Origin: Perkinsus olseni
Lineage: Eukaryota > Perkinsozoa > Perkinsida > Perkinsidae
DNA: 64,000 bases
Direction of reading: 5' to 3'
NCBI GenBank assembly: GCA_013115135.1
Contig: JABANP010000126.1
Span: 59,639-123,638, forward strand
Part shown: positions 39,421 to 50,390 of the stretch, one piece after another
Layout of the letters: every line of letters begins with the position of its first letter
Numbering within the stretch: the stretch's first letter is position 1
The notes under the pieces: generated by a model
Told to the model about the DNA's origin: nothing
Database searches by the model: none
Seen by the model: the letters and a program-made list of their open reading frames with translations, nothing else
Position numbers and translations under genes: made by a program

Positions 39421-39551
39421 CTTCTCCTGTGGCGATGGCGATGATGTCACGTTGGTTTCACTGCATCTCTCGAGGGGGTTGTGTTGTGGCCTCAATTAAT
39501 GGGTGGATCCTTATCAGAATGTGGTCATGTTGTCAGCTCTCATACTTCCGA

Positions 39552-39982
39552 ATGTTCTTCCCCTCACCGATAGCTCTGACGAGGATACCTCGTGAGATGG
39601 TCTTCGCGATGGTAAGCGGCGGTGGGGTGGTATCGTTGTTGACTGTGATGGTATCAGGCCAGAGGAAGTTATGGTCGAACTAAGAAGTGCTTCAGACTGG
39701 CCATAGGACGAGTGATGCATGACTTGATGAGGAGTTATATAGCCCGGCAGAAGCGGTCGAGGATCCACCGATGCCATTGGATAGCCCGACTCAACGCCGC
39801 CACTCGGGAGTACAACATGCCGTACGCTCATTTTATTAATCGGGGTTAGGACGGGGGACATGATGCTGTCGAGGAGGGTATTGACGACTCTGGCTGAGAC
39901 TGAGCCTATCACATTCAAGGCCGTGCTGGATGAGTCTAAGAGATACTGGAAGGTGAGGGAGAGGATATTCCTGCGAGCATGA
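39552..39982 (+). CDS. mitochondrial ribosomal protein bL20, frame broken once
   Basis: bL20 binds 23S-type rRNA early in large-subunit assembly. Exon 39552-39611 (MFFPSPIALTRIPREMVFAM) joins after a 46-nt intron (39612-39657) to a bL20-like sequence: ARGSYGRTKKCFRLAIGRV, SYIARQKRSRIHRCHWIARL, NAATREYNMPYAHFINR. At 39841-39845 (CGGGG) the frame must move by one base to continue as VRTGDMMLSRRVLTTLAETE and FKAVLDESKRYW, ending with TGA at 39980-39982. The total is about 127 residues, near the usual bL20 length. Reading straight on would hit TAG at 39847 and lose the C-terminal third. The break may be a sequencing error in the G run, a real frameshift, or a pseudogene. The gene lies 131 nt downstream of the helicase on the same strand. 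Confidence 0.8.
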
Positions 39983-40356
39983 CCATGGGTATCTTAGGTC
40001 GAACCGAGTCGGATACGAGATATCCGTGGCGTTTAATCACCACATACCCTGTTGCCATGTTGTTTCTGTTCTTTGTGGATTTTGAGTTGTTAGTTCGGTG
40101 AGACCGGGGGCAATTTGGGTATTGCTGATTGTGATGGGCATTACTCGTACTGCGGTCGAGCGTGTCCTCACAGTTTCATGGATGGCGACATGTGGTCGAA
40201 CGATTGAAAGTCATCGTCTGTCCGAACAAGCCAGAAAGTCGTCTTCCATGCTCTTTATTGTGGGGACACTACCATTGGGGGATGCGGTGATCATCCTACG
40301 AGTTCGCACGAACTCTTGGTCCTCGGCTGCCTGTAGCGTTGTTGCCTCTCCTTCGT
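39983..40356. other. 5' flank of the first tandem-family copy
   Basis: The stretch near 39990-40075 resembles 61560-61680, upstream of the last copy (shared GGGTCGAACC, ACGAGATATC and GTTTCTGT blocks), so the repeat unit of the array begins here. An open frame (40098-40379) overlaps the next start in another frame; I see no support for it. Confidence 0.45.
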
Positions 40357-41385
40357 ATGCTCCTCCCAGCCCACGTTGAAGCCCTCCGTTGTTCGATGGT
40401 TGAAAGGGTGTGGAAGGAGTCGACAGTCGTCGGGCCACTACCGGAGTTGATGTGTGATATTATGGCCTACATACCCAAACCTGCCCTAACCTTGGATTGC
40501 CCTATGGGAGAAATAATCACCAAGGATAAGCCTGACTTTGTCTTCACTAATGATGGTATCGTCTACGGTGTCTTCAAAGGGAACAACTCCATTTCTCTGC
40601 AGGGCATCTCTTCTCCTGGCAAGCGTATCGATCTAGTCGGGGATTCCAACAATCGCTGTGGTCGTTACTATAACGCTACATCCTATTACGATTCCGACAC
40701 TTCCCACCTTTACGTTCTCCATGATGATGGTGGAGGGCTAGGACCGTCTCCTGACATCTCTGGTGACGTGTCTCTAATCGACTTCGACGTGAACGCCCTT
40801 AAAGTGCACAAGACTGTTAGGGCGGGGAATCTCGCCAGTGGAGGGAGGTTTCCGTGTCTGATGACCATGGTCGGTGGGCATGCTTTTCTCGGAGTAGAGT
40901 GGGGTAGTGGCAGCCCTACCGGCTCTATTGAAGTTCTCTGTGTTGACCTGGGTGGTAAGATAAGTGCCGTGTGGAGTAAATACGACAAGAAGGTTAGATT
41001 GCTTGGCCTCCATCCAGTATCAGCATCATCACCACTGACGTTGGATGTTATCTACTCGAAAAGTGCCATCTGCCACTCCGTTAGACTGGAGCTGACCGCC
41101 TCTGAGCTTCCTACTGTACTCGAACAGAATTGCAGTACTCGAATTCCTACCGGTCAGGGCTCACCCGTATTTGGAGCGGGCATCCTAGTGGTCCGGTCTG
41201 CTGCGAGCTATTCTCTCTTTGACAGTCGCTTGAGGAGAATCTCCAGCGAGTTGAGCTTGCCTGGGCATCCTGAGTGTTTGGGCGTCCAAACCGATAGACG
41301 TGGGGGTCTCTACCTCTCTATTAGACGGCGGTTGGGCACCAAGGACCGCTCTCGACTGCTATACTCCTTCCCCTACGCTAGATGA
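40357..41385 (+). CDS. tandem family copy A: F-box-like start plus propeller-like body, subfamily I
   Basis: A single exon of 342 residues. Residues 1-50 are the family's invariant block. LPELMCDIMAYIP within it has the spacing and hydrophobic pattern of the first helices of an F-box, but this is inference. Residues 55-340 are beta-rich with repeated strand-turn units: DGIVYGVFK, YYDSDTSHLYVLHDDGG, DVSLIDFDV, GGHAFLGVEWG, SIEVLCVD, LHPVSASSPLTLDVIYS, YSLFDSRLRRISSEL and GVQTDRRGGLYLSI. This suggests a five- or six-bladed beta-propeller for ligand or substrate binding. There is no signal peptide or membrane span, so the product is probably cytosolic or nuclear. The start is set by the ATG shared by all copies, preceded by a conserved TCGT. 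In this copy codons 17-18 differ from most others (Cys-Ser). Intact. I do not recognise the family. Confidence 0.75.
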   Translation: MLLPAHVEALRCSMVERVWKESTVVGPLPELMCDIMAYIPKPALTLDCPMGEIITKDKPDFVFTNDGIVYGVFKGNNSISLQGISSPGKRIDLVGDSNNRCGRYYNATSYYDSDTSHLYVLHDDGGGLGPSPDISGDVSLIDFDVNALKVHKTVRAGNLASGGRFPCLMTMVGGHAFLGVEWGSGSPTGSIEVLCVDLGGKISAVWSKYDKKVRLLGLHPVSASSPLTLDVIYSKSAICHSVRLELTASELPTVLEQNCSTRIPTGQGSPVFGAGILVVRSAASYSLFDSRLRRISSELSLPGHPECLGVQTDRRGGLYLSIRRRLGTKDRSRLLYSFPYAR

Positions 41386-42602
41386 GCTACTACCGTCCCT
41401 GCTTGCTGCCACAACCCAGTCACAGTAAGGTGATTTCTATGAGCCTGCTGGGGAGTCCCTTCTTGATGACTATTTATATCACTTAATGAAGAGGGGTTCC
41501 CTCCTGGAGGAGAGTGTCATGCCGTTCTAGGTGAAGATTTTTCTATGTTACCGTTGGCGAACAACTGTCTAGGCGAGCAACTGGTGCCCTCATCGTTATC
41601 AATTGTGTCGTGATTATTATGATGATGGAGAGTATTGGAATTTCTACTCGTCCACTGATCCTGTTGAGTTCACAATTTTTCCATGGCAGTGCGCCGGATA
41701 ATAACGAAAGAACGCCCTCATGTAGAGGAGTATTCATGGGCGCGGATTGAGCGATGGTGCTTCAATCATACTAGCTCTGGTCGTGTTCTTCTTGTAGCCC
41801 TATAACAGTTCTAGTCGAGTGAGTTTGGGTCACTGACTTCGAATATCGATAGGATATCGATTACTTTTGATGAACTCAGGGGATGCTCTTACGTTTCGCG
41901 TTTTTATCTTGGGGCACACTTTCGGCGCCCCGTGCATCGTTTCTGTTTTCTCTGGGCGTTATGTTGTGAGGCCATGGACAGTCTAAGTCCCAGGCCTGAG
42001 AAATGCCATTATTGGCAGCAATCCGACGAAACCTTCGTCACGAAGGAGGATCGGGGCAGGCGATATGACCACGCAGAGCCTATGAGCGCACCAGAGGTGC
42101 TTGTGCGCTTCAGAGATCACAAGAAAAACGTCGCGGTAGTTCAAAATAGTTAGAGCTAGCAATTTCCGCAATGATGGCGGAGTGAGCTCGGCCCAGCCCT
42201 CCGCCACCTGGATGTGGAGGAAGAATACTAGAGACTGCTGACTCGACACAGATCGGCTGTGGAGTCGGACAGCTCTCGTGCCCTACTGGACCGTGGTGGG
42301 TTCCAACTGCTAGTTGGTAGCAAACACAGGCTACTACCTGGTTTGCTGGCTCTGACCTGATGAAGGTCGAGCAGGTCAGAGCAGAGCGACTCACTGTTTG
42401 CACTCCCAAACTCTGCATCATGGGGATTTCGTTGCTGCTCCTCAATAGTACGTTCGATATGAGTGTGGCGAGCTGGTGGCATTGATTGACACTAAGGCTA
42501 GAGGTGCAATTCTGGGAGGGGAGACTACCATCGAACTCTCGCTCGCTGGTCGCCAATGTGTGATGTCGTTGCCCTCCGCGATATCAGTTGTCCCCTCATC
42601 GT
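41386..42602. repeat. spacer between copies A and B, also found between A2 and H
   Basis: The spacer aligns along its length with 61176-62352, at visibly high but imperfect identity and with small indels. No independent gene is supported. Towards its 3' end an open stretch (about 42455-42610) encodes VRYECGELVALIDTKARGAI and continues to overlap the start of copy B in another frame. The same stretch is open and mostly conserved before copy H. Confidence 0.6.
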
Positions 42603-43649
42603 ATGCTCTTCCCTGCCCACGTTGAAGCCCTCCGTGTTGAGATAGTTGAAAGGGTGTGGAAGGAGTCGACAGTCGTCGGGCCACTACCGGAGTTGATGTG
42701 TGATATTTTGGCCTACATACCCAAACCTGCCCTAACCTTGGACTGCCCCATGGAGGAGATTATCATCGATATTGAAGAGGAGCCGGACTTCATCTTCATG
42801 AAAGATGATGATGTCTACGGGGTATCGAAACGAGACGAACTGATCGTCCTTGCCCAGATGTCTCACGGAGAGTGCTTCGATCTAGTGAGGGCGCCAAGGT
42901 CACATTACAGGTCACATAATTACTGCTACTACAATGCTGCCTATTATTATGATTCGGAGGCTTCACATCTCTACGTTCTACATGACGGTGGCGGAGAATC
43001 TATCAATGACACTGAAATTCGTGGTACAGTGTCTCTACTTGAATACGACTTAAAGGCATGTGAGGTCGATAGAACTGCGGCCTTACCTAGCCTATCTGGT
43101 GTGGGAGAGTTCCCGCGTAGCATGGTCATCATCGATTCAGCGATATTCCTGGGAATAGAGTGGGGACGCTGCAGCGCTGACCCTGGGAGATCTATCGAGC
43201 TCTTGTATCTCGACCCGCTTCGTAAAGCGAGGGTCGTGTGGCATATCTACGACAAGAACGTGAAGTTAATCGGTCTCCATCGGGTGTCAGCATCGCCAAT
43301 GGTGTTGGATGTTATCTACTCTGAGGGTGACATCTACCACTCCGTTCGACTAGAGATGAGGCGGACAGGGACAAGTATTCTCGCGGAAGAGCGGTGTAGG
43401 AGTCATGCCCAGATGGATGAAGACCCCAGCTTCTTCGGAGGAGGTGTTCTCATGGTTCGATCCGCTTCAAGCTATACTCTCTTTGATAGTCGCCTGAGAA
43501 AGGTCTCCAGCGAGATAACCATCCCTGGGAACCCTGAATGCTTATTTTTTGTCGATGATGGGCATGGGCGTTTTCACTTCTTAATCAGACGACAAGTGGC
43601 AAGTCGGACTCGCTATGGGCTGCTTCGTGCCTTCCCCTACCTCAATTGA
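42603..43649 (+). CDS. tandem family copy B, subfamily I
   Basis: A single exon of 348 residues, the longest copy. The 5' block is nearly identical to the others (one change, EIVERVWK). The body is clearly homologous to copy A but well diverged, with extra residues (DIEEEPDFIF) and a distinct loop SHYRSHNYCYYNAAYYYDSE. The shared strands SHLYVLHDGGG, SVSLLEYDL, FLGIEWG, LHRVSASPMVLDVIYS, YTLFDSRLRKVSSEI and LLRAFPYLN are all present. Intact, so it is probably expressed and functional. Confidence 0.75.
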   Translation: MLFPAHVEALRVEIVERVWKESTVVGPLPELMCDILAYIPKPALTLDCPMEEIIIDIEEEPDFIFMKDDDVYGVSKRDELIVLAQMSHGECFDLVRAPRSHYRSHNYCYYNAAYYYDSEASHLYVLHDGGGESINDTEIRGTVSLLEYDLKACEVDRTAALPSLSGVGEFPRSMVIIDSAIFLGIEWGRCSADPGRSIELLYLDPLRKARVVWHIYDKNVKLIGLHRVSASPMVLDVIYSEGDIYHSVRLEMRRTGTSILAEERCRSHAQMDEDPSFFGGGVLMVRSASSYTLFDSRLRKVSSEITIPGNPECLFFVDDGHGRFHFLIRRQVASRTRYGLLRAFPYLN

Positions 43650-44475
43650 TAAATTGCCGTGCGAGCTGCTGACGTGCCGGGCTGGCATTTATAGAGAGCT
43701 TATTATCCTTGTCAACAGGAGTCTTGAGGGGACATGAAGCTCACGAGCCTCGGCCTGTTCCGATGACTACTCCTCCGCGGCAGTGCACATCGGAAATGAG
43801 GTCAAGAGATGAGAGTTATCTTAATTGATCAGCTGAGATTAGTTTTTGAGTCGAGATTCTTTTGTTCGGATTTCTCAGCGCTGAGCTTCGTTGAGTTCGC
43901 GGGTTCCATCCAATTGCATGACTTCGCGATATTGCCCTGGTTCCGTATGAGCATCCCCCAACGTGGGTTTTACCCATTAGCGCGACCCAAGAAGCGCGCT
44001 CTCGGCCCTCCGTTGGCCGAGTGGACGGTGTTCCGAAGCTCGACACCCGTAGACCGGTTATGCTGGAGGATGTAACTGGATAGCACGGGTCAATGCCGCG
44101 ACTCGGAACTCTCCGCCACTGATGCGGCCGGCGCATCTGTCCTTGTTCCACGGGAGCAGCGTTTGATTCCTTCACGTACCATTACTGTTCACATTGAGTC
44201 GGTAACGGACTCGACGACCCTAATAGATAATGCTATTAAGGAGGTTGAATAAATTTCATGGCTCGAAAATGCAACTACTGCCGCCAACTTGTCGATCCTA
44301 CAACACTATTCAGTCCGAAGCGTCGGCTCATACCTCTTCGCTATTGACGATGCTTTGCGGTAGCGTAAACACCCGCCCTAGCCTCGTCCAAGCTTAACCT
44401 GAACGGTCGCTCGTTCGGCGGTCTGGCCCAGACCGTTTGGGTGAAAGCTTCTGACCAATTGACCGAGATTTACGA
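43650..44475. other. spacer between copy B and a decayed copy
   Basis: Short overlapping open frames occur on both strands (43809-44075 plus, 43816-44175 minus) with no recognised content. At 44258 a 29-codon plus-strand frame starts MARKCNYCRQLVDP with one CxxC pair; it is too short to judge. Confidence 0.3.
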
Positions 44476-44880
44476 TTGAATTACTCTTTCTTGCCAATAA
44501 AGAATAATCCGGAGAGTGTTTATCCTCTCGGCGAAAGCATAATCGTGACCAGCCCGGCTGAGCGTGGTATCGCTGGAGCTTTTTGCGTCGACGCTCGGAA
44601 AATCGTACTCGTGCCTTCCGTCTGTAAATTCTGTTTGAGAAGGGCCAGATGGCCTACAGCTGGTAGAGGCTCTACCGTAGAGCACTGCTTGTGGGACGGG
44701 AGCGCCTGCAGGGTGTCTGAAATGTCTCGGACCTGCAGTAAAGTGGTTGTGTCACTCGAGAATATCATCGCTGATGATCATCGCCTTGCAGCTGTGTGTT
44801 CACAAGGAAACCGCGAGTCCTCCACATCAGGCTCGGTATCAGTGAGGGTTGTTTCTAGGTCACCTGGTCTACTGAAGTAA
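44476..44880 (+). pseudogene. decayed tandem-family remnant without 5' block (subfamily II)
   Basis: The frame reads VYPLGESIIVTSPAERGIAG and, later, IIADDHRLAAVCSQ. Both align with copy F (VYPPSESIMLASPDKPGIVK and LIADDH then VAVCSQ). The invariant start block is missing, and the part after 44800 loses similarity. It is best read as the body fragment of an old copy. Confidence 0.6.
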
Positions 44881-45064
44881 CTGGCGAATGGCACTGTAAA
44901 GGGGTAGCCCTCAATCTGGTCTCCTGTCACCTTCTGATCATCCAGCTCAGTCATTTTGCAAAATAGACTTGAATCTCTTCTGATAACTTCTCAGCTACGA
45001 TATTCAATTTGAAGACTGAATTGTCGGAGTGCGCCTTCGAAGCCGTTAGTGGTCCCTTGTTTGG
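44881..45064. other. 5' flank of copy C
   Basis: A short spacer with no gene. It does not match the 5' flanks of copies A, B or D by eye. Confidence 0.3.
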
Positions 45065-46093
45065 ATGCTCTTCCCTGCCCACGTTGAAGCCCTCCGTGTT
45101 GAGATGGTTGAAAGGGTGTGGAAGGAGTCGACAGTCGTCGGGCCACTACCGGAGTTGATGTGTGATATTATGGCCTACATACCCAAACCTGCCCTAACAT
45201 TGGATTGCCCTATGGAGGAGATTATCATCAAAGATAAGCCTGATTTCTTCTTTACCAATAATGGTATCCTCTACGGTCTCTTCAAACATGATAAGTTGAT
45301 CTCACTGGTTCAGATGTCCTCTCCAGCACAACCCATCCCTCTCGTGAAGTTCGCTGGGTCATCCCCGTGCTACTACAATGCTGTTTACCATTACGACGAT
45401 GAGGCTTCCCATCTCTACATTCTACATGATGATGGTGGAGCTTCTCTGACTGTCGGTACATTCCGTGGTACAGCATCTCTTATCGACTATGACGTGAAGG
45501 CCCGCAAGGTTCACAAGACATATAAATTGCCCAACCTCTCTGGTGCGATAAAGTTCCCACAGAGTATGGCTGTCGTGGGCGCATCAATCCTCTTGGGTAT
45601 GGAGTGGGGACGCAACATTGGTGGCACCCCGAGATCTATCGAAGTGCTTTACGTCAACCTGAATGGTAAAGGGAATGTTGTATGGCATATTCATGACAGA
45701 GACGTTAGGTTGGTCGGCCTTCATCCGGTATCAGCATCACCGTTGATGTTGGATGTCATCTACTCAGAAGGTGCCGCCTGCCATTCCGTTAGACTGGAGG
45801 TTGAGATGCTAGTGGCTCGCACTGTCGCGAAAGAACGGTGCCGACGCCGAATGTCGATGAGTCAGAATGCAGGTCACTTCGGAGGGGGCGTTCTTATGGT
45901 CCGGAACCCTCCGAGAATCTCCATTTTCGATAGTCGTCTGAGGCCCATCTCCAGTGGCCTCAGGTTACCCGGGGACCCCACCTGTTTGAGGATTCACACG
46001 GACAGGCATGGAGGGATCTACTTTTCGATTGAACGGCTAGTAGAAGGCAGCCGTCGCTACGGAGTGCTCAGCGCCTTCCCCTACCTTCACTAA
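45065..46093 (+). CDS. tandem family copy C, subfamily I
   Basis: A single exon of 342 residues. It has the standard start block, then a body with DKPDFFFTNNGILYGLFK, SLVQMSSPAQPIPLVKFAGS, YHYDDEASHLYILHDDGG, ASLIDYDV, GMEWG, LHPVSASPLMLDVIYS and ISIFDSRLRPISSGLRLP. The closest relative in the window is copy H, whose body shares the Ala-Gln/Leu-Pro-Ile-Pro loop and the GLRLP strand. The sequence just upstream of the ATG (TTGTTTGG) differs from the TCGT of other copies, so its 5' flank is not orthologous to theirs. Intact. Confidence 0.75.
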   Translation: MLFPAHVEALRVEMVERVWKESTVVGPLPELMCDIMAYIPKPALTLDCPMEEIIIKDKPDFFFTNNGILYGLFKHDKLISLVQMSSPAQPIPLVKFAGSSPCYYNAVYHYDDEASHLYILHDDGGASLTVGTFRGTASLIDYDVKARKVHKTYKLPNLSGAIKFPQSMAVVGASILLGMEWGRNIGGTPRSIEVLYVNLNGKGNVVWHIHDRDVRLVGLHPVSASPLMLDVIYSEGAACHSVRLEVEMLVARTVAKERCRRRMSMSQNAGHFGGGVLMVRNPPRISIFDSRLRPISSGLRLPGDPTCLRIHTDRHGGIYFSIERLVEGSRRYGVLSAFPYLH

Positions 46094-47527
46094 GGAGTTA
46101 CCCTTCTGGTTCCTGAAACTACTACCGGGGTTCTGTTCCACCGAGCATATCTCACGCCTCTTTTCAACTGTCGTCTATGATGAGTATCAACGCGTTGCAG
46201 AGTGTTAGACTTCCCATATTCCTCCGCTCTTCGCGTGTGCAGATGTGATGGGTTTGAAATTCTGATGGACCAAATAAGGTCGTACCATTCCAATCATATA
46301 GTTCACTCTCACGTTCTTCCTTACTTTCATCCACATTATTAATGAGACTTCCAATAAAGGAAATGATTCTCCATTAGTAAACTCGCTTGGGTTTGTGTAA
46401 CGTGGGTTGACACGATAGCCGAATCAGAGTTAGTCTCAATCTTACGGTTCTTATGACCCCCTCAATGGTGTATCGGGTAACTCTAGATGTGGACAACCAC
46501 CCTGGCGTGACGAGCGCAAACCGACGCGGAAAGAATCTGAGAAGATATCCAAGAATGTAGAAAAGTGAGCAGCATTCCAAGACTGGGGCTTCATCTTATG
46601 TCCTATGCCCCTCTGAGTGTTGGAGTTGTCTATAAAGCGACACAGCGCTGCGCCATGGCGAGCGTCATTCACTATTCACTTCGCCGCCGAAGGGCCCCCT
46701 TACTGCGCGCATCAACACATAAAGAGCGACCGCCTCCAAGGCTCGCCAACGTACCTTGATGGACTTCGCAGTTATGCCCAGGAGGAACTCGAAAACTATC
46801 CACAGTACTAGTGCAGATTGTATTAGTTACATTAGATACTGAGAGTATCTAGTACTGCCAAGCTGTAGGACGGCACCTGTCTCTCTTGGAACTTCTGAAA
46901 GAGGCAGTCGTCTTCTTCGTACCCAACCGCACCTAGACATTATCAATCCGCCGGCACATCGACTACTTGCGGGACGTTCTGCTCAGGAAATCCTTTCGTT
47001 CGAGTCTTCCCATCATCGTTTCTATTTGTGAGTCTGTTGTGAGTTGTTCGCAGGTGATCCATCTGGTATCGGGCGTGAATATTCAATTGGGGTTGAAAAG
47101 GAGCGACGATCACGAATGTGATGTGCTCTAACATGCGAGGAGTAGAGGCTGTATATATTGTCAAAGACCGTATAGCAATTCTCGTGGGACTCACAGTATC
47201 ACGGTGGAACGAGTATGGGGATCTGGGGTGCATGATATAGTAGCTTCTCTTTGACTCTCCCTGGACCACCATCTTCAGCGGGACTGTGAGGGAGAATGCA
47301 AATGCTTCTCTGCGCCAACTCATGATGAGTTACTCGTTTCAGGTATCCCTCCATCGTTTCAGCTTGTATTAATGCCCTCATTCCTCAGCGCCAGACGAGG
47401 AGGGTGACCTGTCAAGGGTCTGCGTACGAGTTTTTTGACCGCATGAGATTCGTGCATGCGTACGGCGCTCGTTTACGTACGTTGACTTCACCTCAGCACA
47501 GCCAGGGTATCCGTCCTTCCGATTACG
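46094..47527. repeat. spacer C to D; 3' part repeated before copy G
   Basis: From about 46650 to 47527 the sequence matches 54110-54985 (before copy G) very closely, with small indels. The first 400 nt resemble the 3' flank of copy H (about 63380-63780), for example the GATGTGGACAACCA block at about 46490 and 63750. No gene is supported; open frames on both strands are short. Confidence 0.6.
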
Positions 47528-48535
47528 ATGCTCTTCCCCGCCCACGTTGAAGCCCTCCGTGTTGAGATGGTTGAAAGTGTGTGGAAGGAGTCGACAGTCG
47601 TCGGGCCACTACCGGAGTTGATGTGTGATCTTATGGCCTACATACCCAAACCTGCCCTAACCTTGGATTGCCCTATGGAGGAGATTATCATCGAGGATAA
47701 GCCTGACTACATCTTCTGTGAGGACAGTTTCGTGTACGGTGTCTTTAGGAGGTATAAGTGTATCTACGTTGAGCAGCTATCTCCTCCCGGAAAGCAGGTC
47801 GATTTCGTGAGGACTCCTCACAGTTCCCAACCTGACTGGTATAGCGCTGCTTACTATTACGATACGGTCGCTGCTAGACTCTACCTTCTGCGTGACGGTG
47901 GTGGCGACGTTAAGGACGACCGTCGCATCCGAGGCGAAGTGTACCTACTTGAGTATGATGTGAAGGCTGGTGAGGTTGTCAGGAAATCCACATTGGGTAA
48001 CCTCAAAGGCTTGACAATTTTCCCTCGAAGAATGGCAGTCATTGCCGGGCATCTCTTCCTCGCGGTCGAGTGGGAGAACAGCAACGGGGAAGTTCTGTAC
48101 GCGGGGCCAGAGGGTAGAGTGAATGTGATATGGCATGCCGCAGAAGGGGACTTCGAGTTCGATGGCCTTCATCCAGTATCAGCATCACCACTAACATTGG
48201 ATGTTATCTACTCCAAGGACGAGAAAACCTGTCATTCCGTCAGACTAGTGATGACCAGATCAGCAGCTCCCATCATGATCAAAGAGACATGTAGGAGTTC
48301 CATACCGGAGTTGGGCACTTTCGGAGGAGGCACTCTCATCGCCGGTTTCACTTCAAGCTGTTCTATTTACGATAGTCGTCTGAGGAGGTTGTCGGGAGAG
48401 TTCGGTTTGCCTCGGAATCCTGGGATTCGAGGCATCCAAACCGATAGGCATGGGAATACTTATCTTCTCATCGAACGATACATCAAGAACAAGAGTAGCC
48501 CTCGTGTCCTCTGTGCCTTTCCCTACGTCACCTGA
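47528..48535 (+). CDS. tandem family copy D, subfamily I
   Basis: A single exon of 335 residues. The start block carries two unusual changes (VESVWK, CDLMAYIP). The body is shared with copy G at near identity: DKPDYIFCEDSFVYGVFR, YVEQLSPPGKQVDFVR, YYYDTVAARLYLLRDGGG, VYLLEYDVKAGEV, LAVEWENSNGEVLYAG, LHPVSASPLTLDVIYSKDEK, CSIYDSRLRRLSGEFGLP and GIQTDRHGNTYLLIERY. Relative to other subfamily I members, the blade after FLAVEW is shortened. Intact. Confidence 0.75.
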   Translation: MLFPAHVEALRVEMVESVWKESTVVGPLPELMCDLMAYIPKPALTLDCPMEEIIIEDKPDYIFCEDSFVYGVFRRYKCIYVEQLSPPGKQVDFVRTPHSSQPDWYSAAYYYDTVAARLYLLRDGGGDVKDDRRIRGEVYLLEYDVKAGEVVRKSTLGNLKGLTIFPRRMAVIAGHLFLAVEWENSNGEVLYAGPEGRVNVIWHAAEGDFEFDGLHPVSASPLTLDVIYSKDEKTCHSVRLVMTRSAAPIMIKETCRSSIPELGTFGGGTLIAGFTSSCSIYDSRLRRLSGEFGLPRNPGIRGIQTDRHGNTYLLIERYIKNKSSPRVLCAFPYVT

Positions 48536-49736
48536 GGGGTTACTCTCTTATATACGAGAACTATGGTCCATGCTACCTGCGAGCCATTTGAGGGCCCTCC
48601 TGGTTGATGATAGATTTTTTTCTATGCGGGAGAATTGTTTAACATGATTGTTTTTCAACCATTGAGATTGGTTGAGTTGATTCTTCTAGAAGCGTCCTCG
48701 AGTCCCATAGGGCTGTACACATCAGCAGGATGCCTTCTCCTCGGTCATTTGATATGGCCTCTCCCTTCATCTCCCGGACTCCTCAGAGAGCACTGAAGAC
48801 GAGGACGTCAGAAAGTCTGGCCAACCGGATCGCACCTCGTTCTAAAACAGAGTATTGCGGTGCGGGCGTTGGTTGTCAAGCATGATGGAAGACGAATGAA
48901 TCGAGTGAGGAAGAAGACCCGCTACACAAAAAGTCGACCAGCACTCTTCGTGCTGATGAAGTAGGCGTTTAAAAGTACGCAGTGGAGGAGGAAAATAGGA
49001 TTCATTCTTTAGCGACTCCTGTGGGACAACAGTTCTCATCATGAGGAACTATTTCTCCACGTCAATATTACCCGAACAATTCCTTGTCCTGAAAAATTGA
49101 CTTTTTCTAACGGTCGTCAACCATTGATATCAGCAAATTCAAGAGTGTTAGGCTACCCTTCTTCCATCACTCTTGGCATCTGCGGATTCTCCGGGTCTCA
49201 ATCTTCGATGGATTGAGACCATCGGGCGTACTATTCAACTTACAGATCACTTCCCGATACTCCCTGCCTTGATGAGACTTCTTGAGAGTTCTTCTGAATA
49301 TGACTCTTCGTTAGTGAAATCGAGCTTGAGTTTGTTTAATTTGGGTCAACAGAATGGCCAGATTGGAAGGAGTCACTTCCAGTTTAAGCACTATATTCAC
49401 TTTAAGCTCTCGCGAACAGGTCGATGGGAGAGCCTGGTCCTGGAACGACGAGTGTCAGCTGACACCAGAACAGCTCGGAATGATGTTGAGGAGTGAGCCG
49501 CACGCTAAAGCTGAGGCGTCATCTTATATCCCGCGTCCCTCCAACCGTTAGCATTGTGTGTGAAGAGGAAATCGGCACTGCGCTCTGGGGGACTCAGAAG
49601 GTTGTACCCGCTCAATAGACAGTTGAAGCTGCTAGACGTGTCACTTCATCTAGCATCCCGCATGCCGCATCATGCGACCCGCGTGTAATCGAGGGCTCAT
49701 TGGCTCAGTGTCCGGGAGCCTCGAGTTAGTGAACAG
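48536..49736. repeat. spacer downstream of copy D, duplicated downstream of copy G
   Basis: It matches 55994-57190 at near identity. Sub-blocks near 49130-49400 recur downstream of copy H (63470-63690), including GTATCAGCAAATT-type and GTGAAATCGAGCTTGAGTTT-type stretches, so part of the spacer is itself a dispersed array repeat. Short open frames (49173-49496, 49354-49551) are present in both copies but have no recognised domain. Confidence 0.6.
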
Positions 49737-50390
49737 GTGGCCTGTTACAGGTCGGCACTAATTATCTTTGAGAGGATTTCCTGTTCCGAACTAACACGGA
49801 AGCGTCTCGCTCGTTGCCAACGAGTCGTCGGCCAATCGGCTAGTAACTTGTACTTCTGCCACTCAGACAACAGTTATTGCTCTCTTATCACCGAGTGGAG
49901 TATGAAGTCACCAATGTTCAAGTTTGAGGGGTCGATCGAATACTCTGCTAACTGCCTGCCCACTGCCGATCGCGCTAGGGAATCCAATCGGTCGTCATGC
50001 CAAGGGAAACAGAAGTGATCTAATCCGTGCTCACTCGTACGACACTTTAGATTCTCCCTATCACAGCTCGCGACAGTCGGGTATGACTGCTCTATAACGC
50101 CAACCCCGAGATGGTTTTTTACGACAATCTCCGTTGCGGTGGAACCGCATGCTCGGCGAGCCGAATAGTTCGACCACATTGCTACATGTGTGCCTGCAAC
50201 GCCGACACGGGTGTTGCAACTCACATTTCCTTTGCAACTTAGCCATACCTTCCTTTCCAAATGTTGTTCGCTCCCCGCATTGAAAATCTCCATCTTAACA
50301 TGGTTGAAAAACTGAGGAAAGAATCTCCCTTGCATGCTGGCTCCGTACGCTTAGTGCCTGATGACGTGCCAACGATCGCGACGTGACCTT
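49737..50390 (+). pseudogene. decayed tandem-family remnants (C-terminal and N-terminal pieces)
   Basis: Around 49900-49980 a frame reads SPMFKFEGSIEYSANCLPTA, which aligns with the C-terminal SPTFEFKKPLMLFTSPLPVA of copy E. Around 50262-50383 a frame reads MLFAPRIENLHLNMVEKLRK, a degenerate form of the family start MLFPAHVEALRLEMVERVWK, and then stops. These are pieces of an old subfamily II copy and a decayed start block. The same pieces occur in the duplicate at 57200-57840. Confidence 0.65.

Noticed and set aside
40710..40988. Minus-strand frames inside every tandem-family copy
   Set aside because: They recur because the plus-strand coding sequence is conserved. They show no independent conservation or motifs.
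42455..42610. Retropepsin-like reading of the IDTKAR motif upstream of copies B and H
   Set aside because: The catalytic DTG/DSG is absent and no polymerase, integrase or terminal repeats are nearby.
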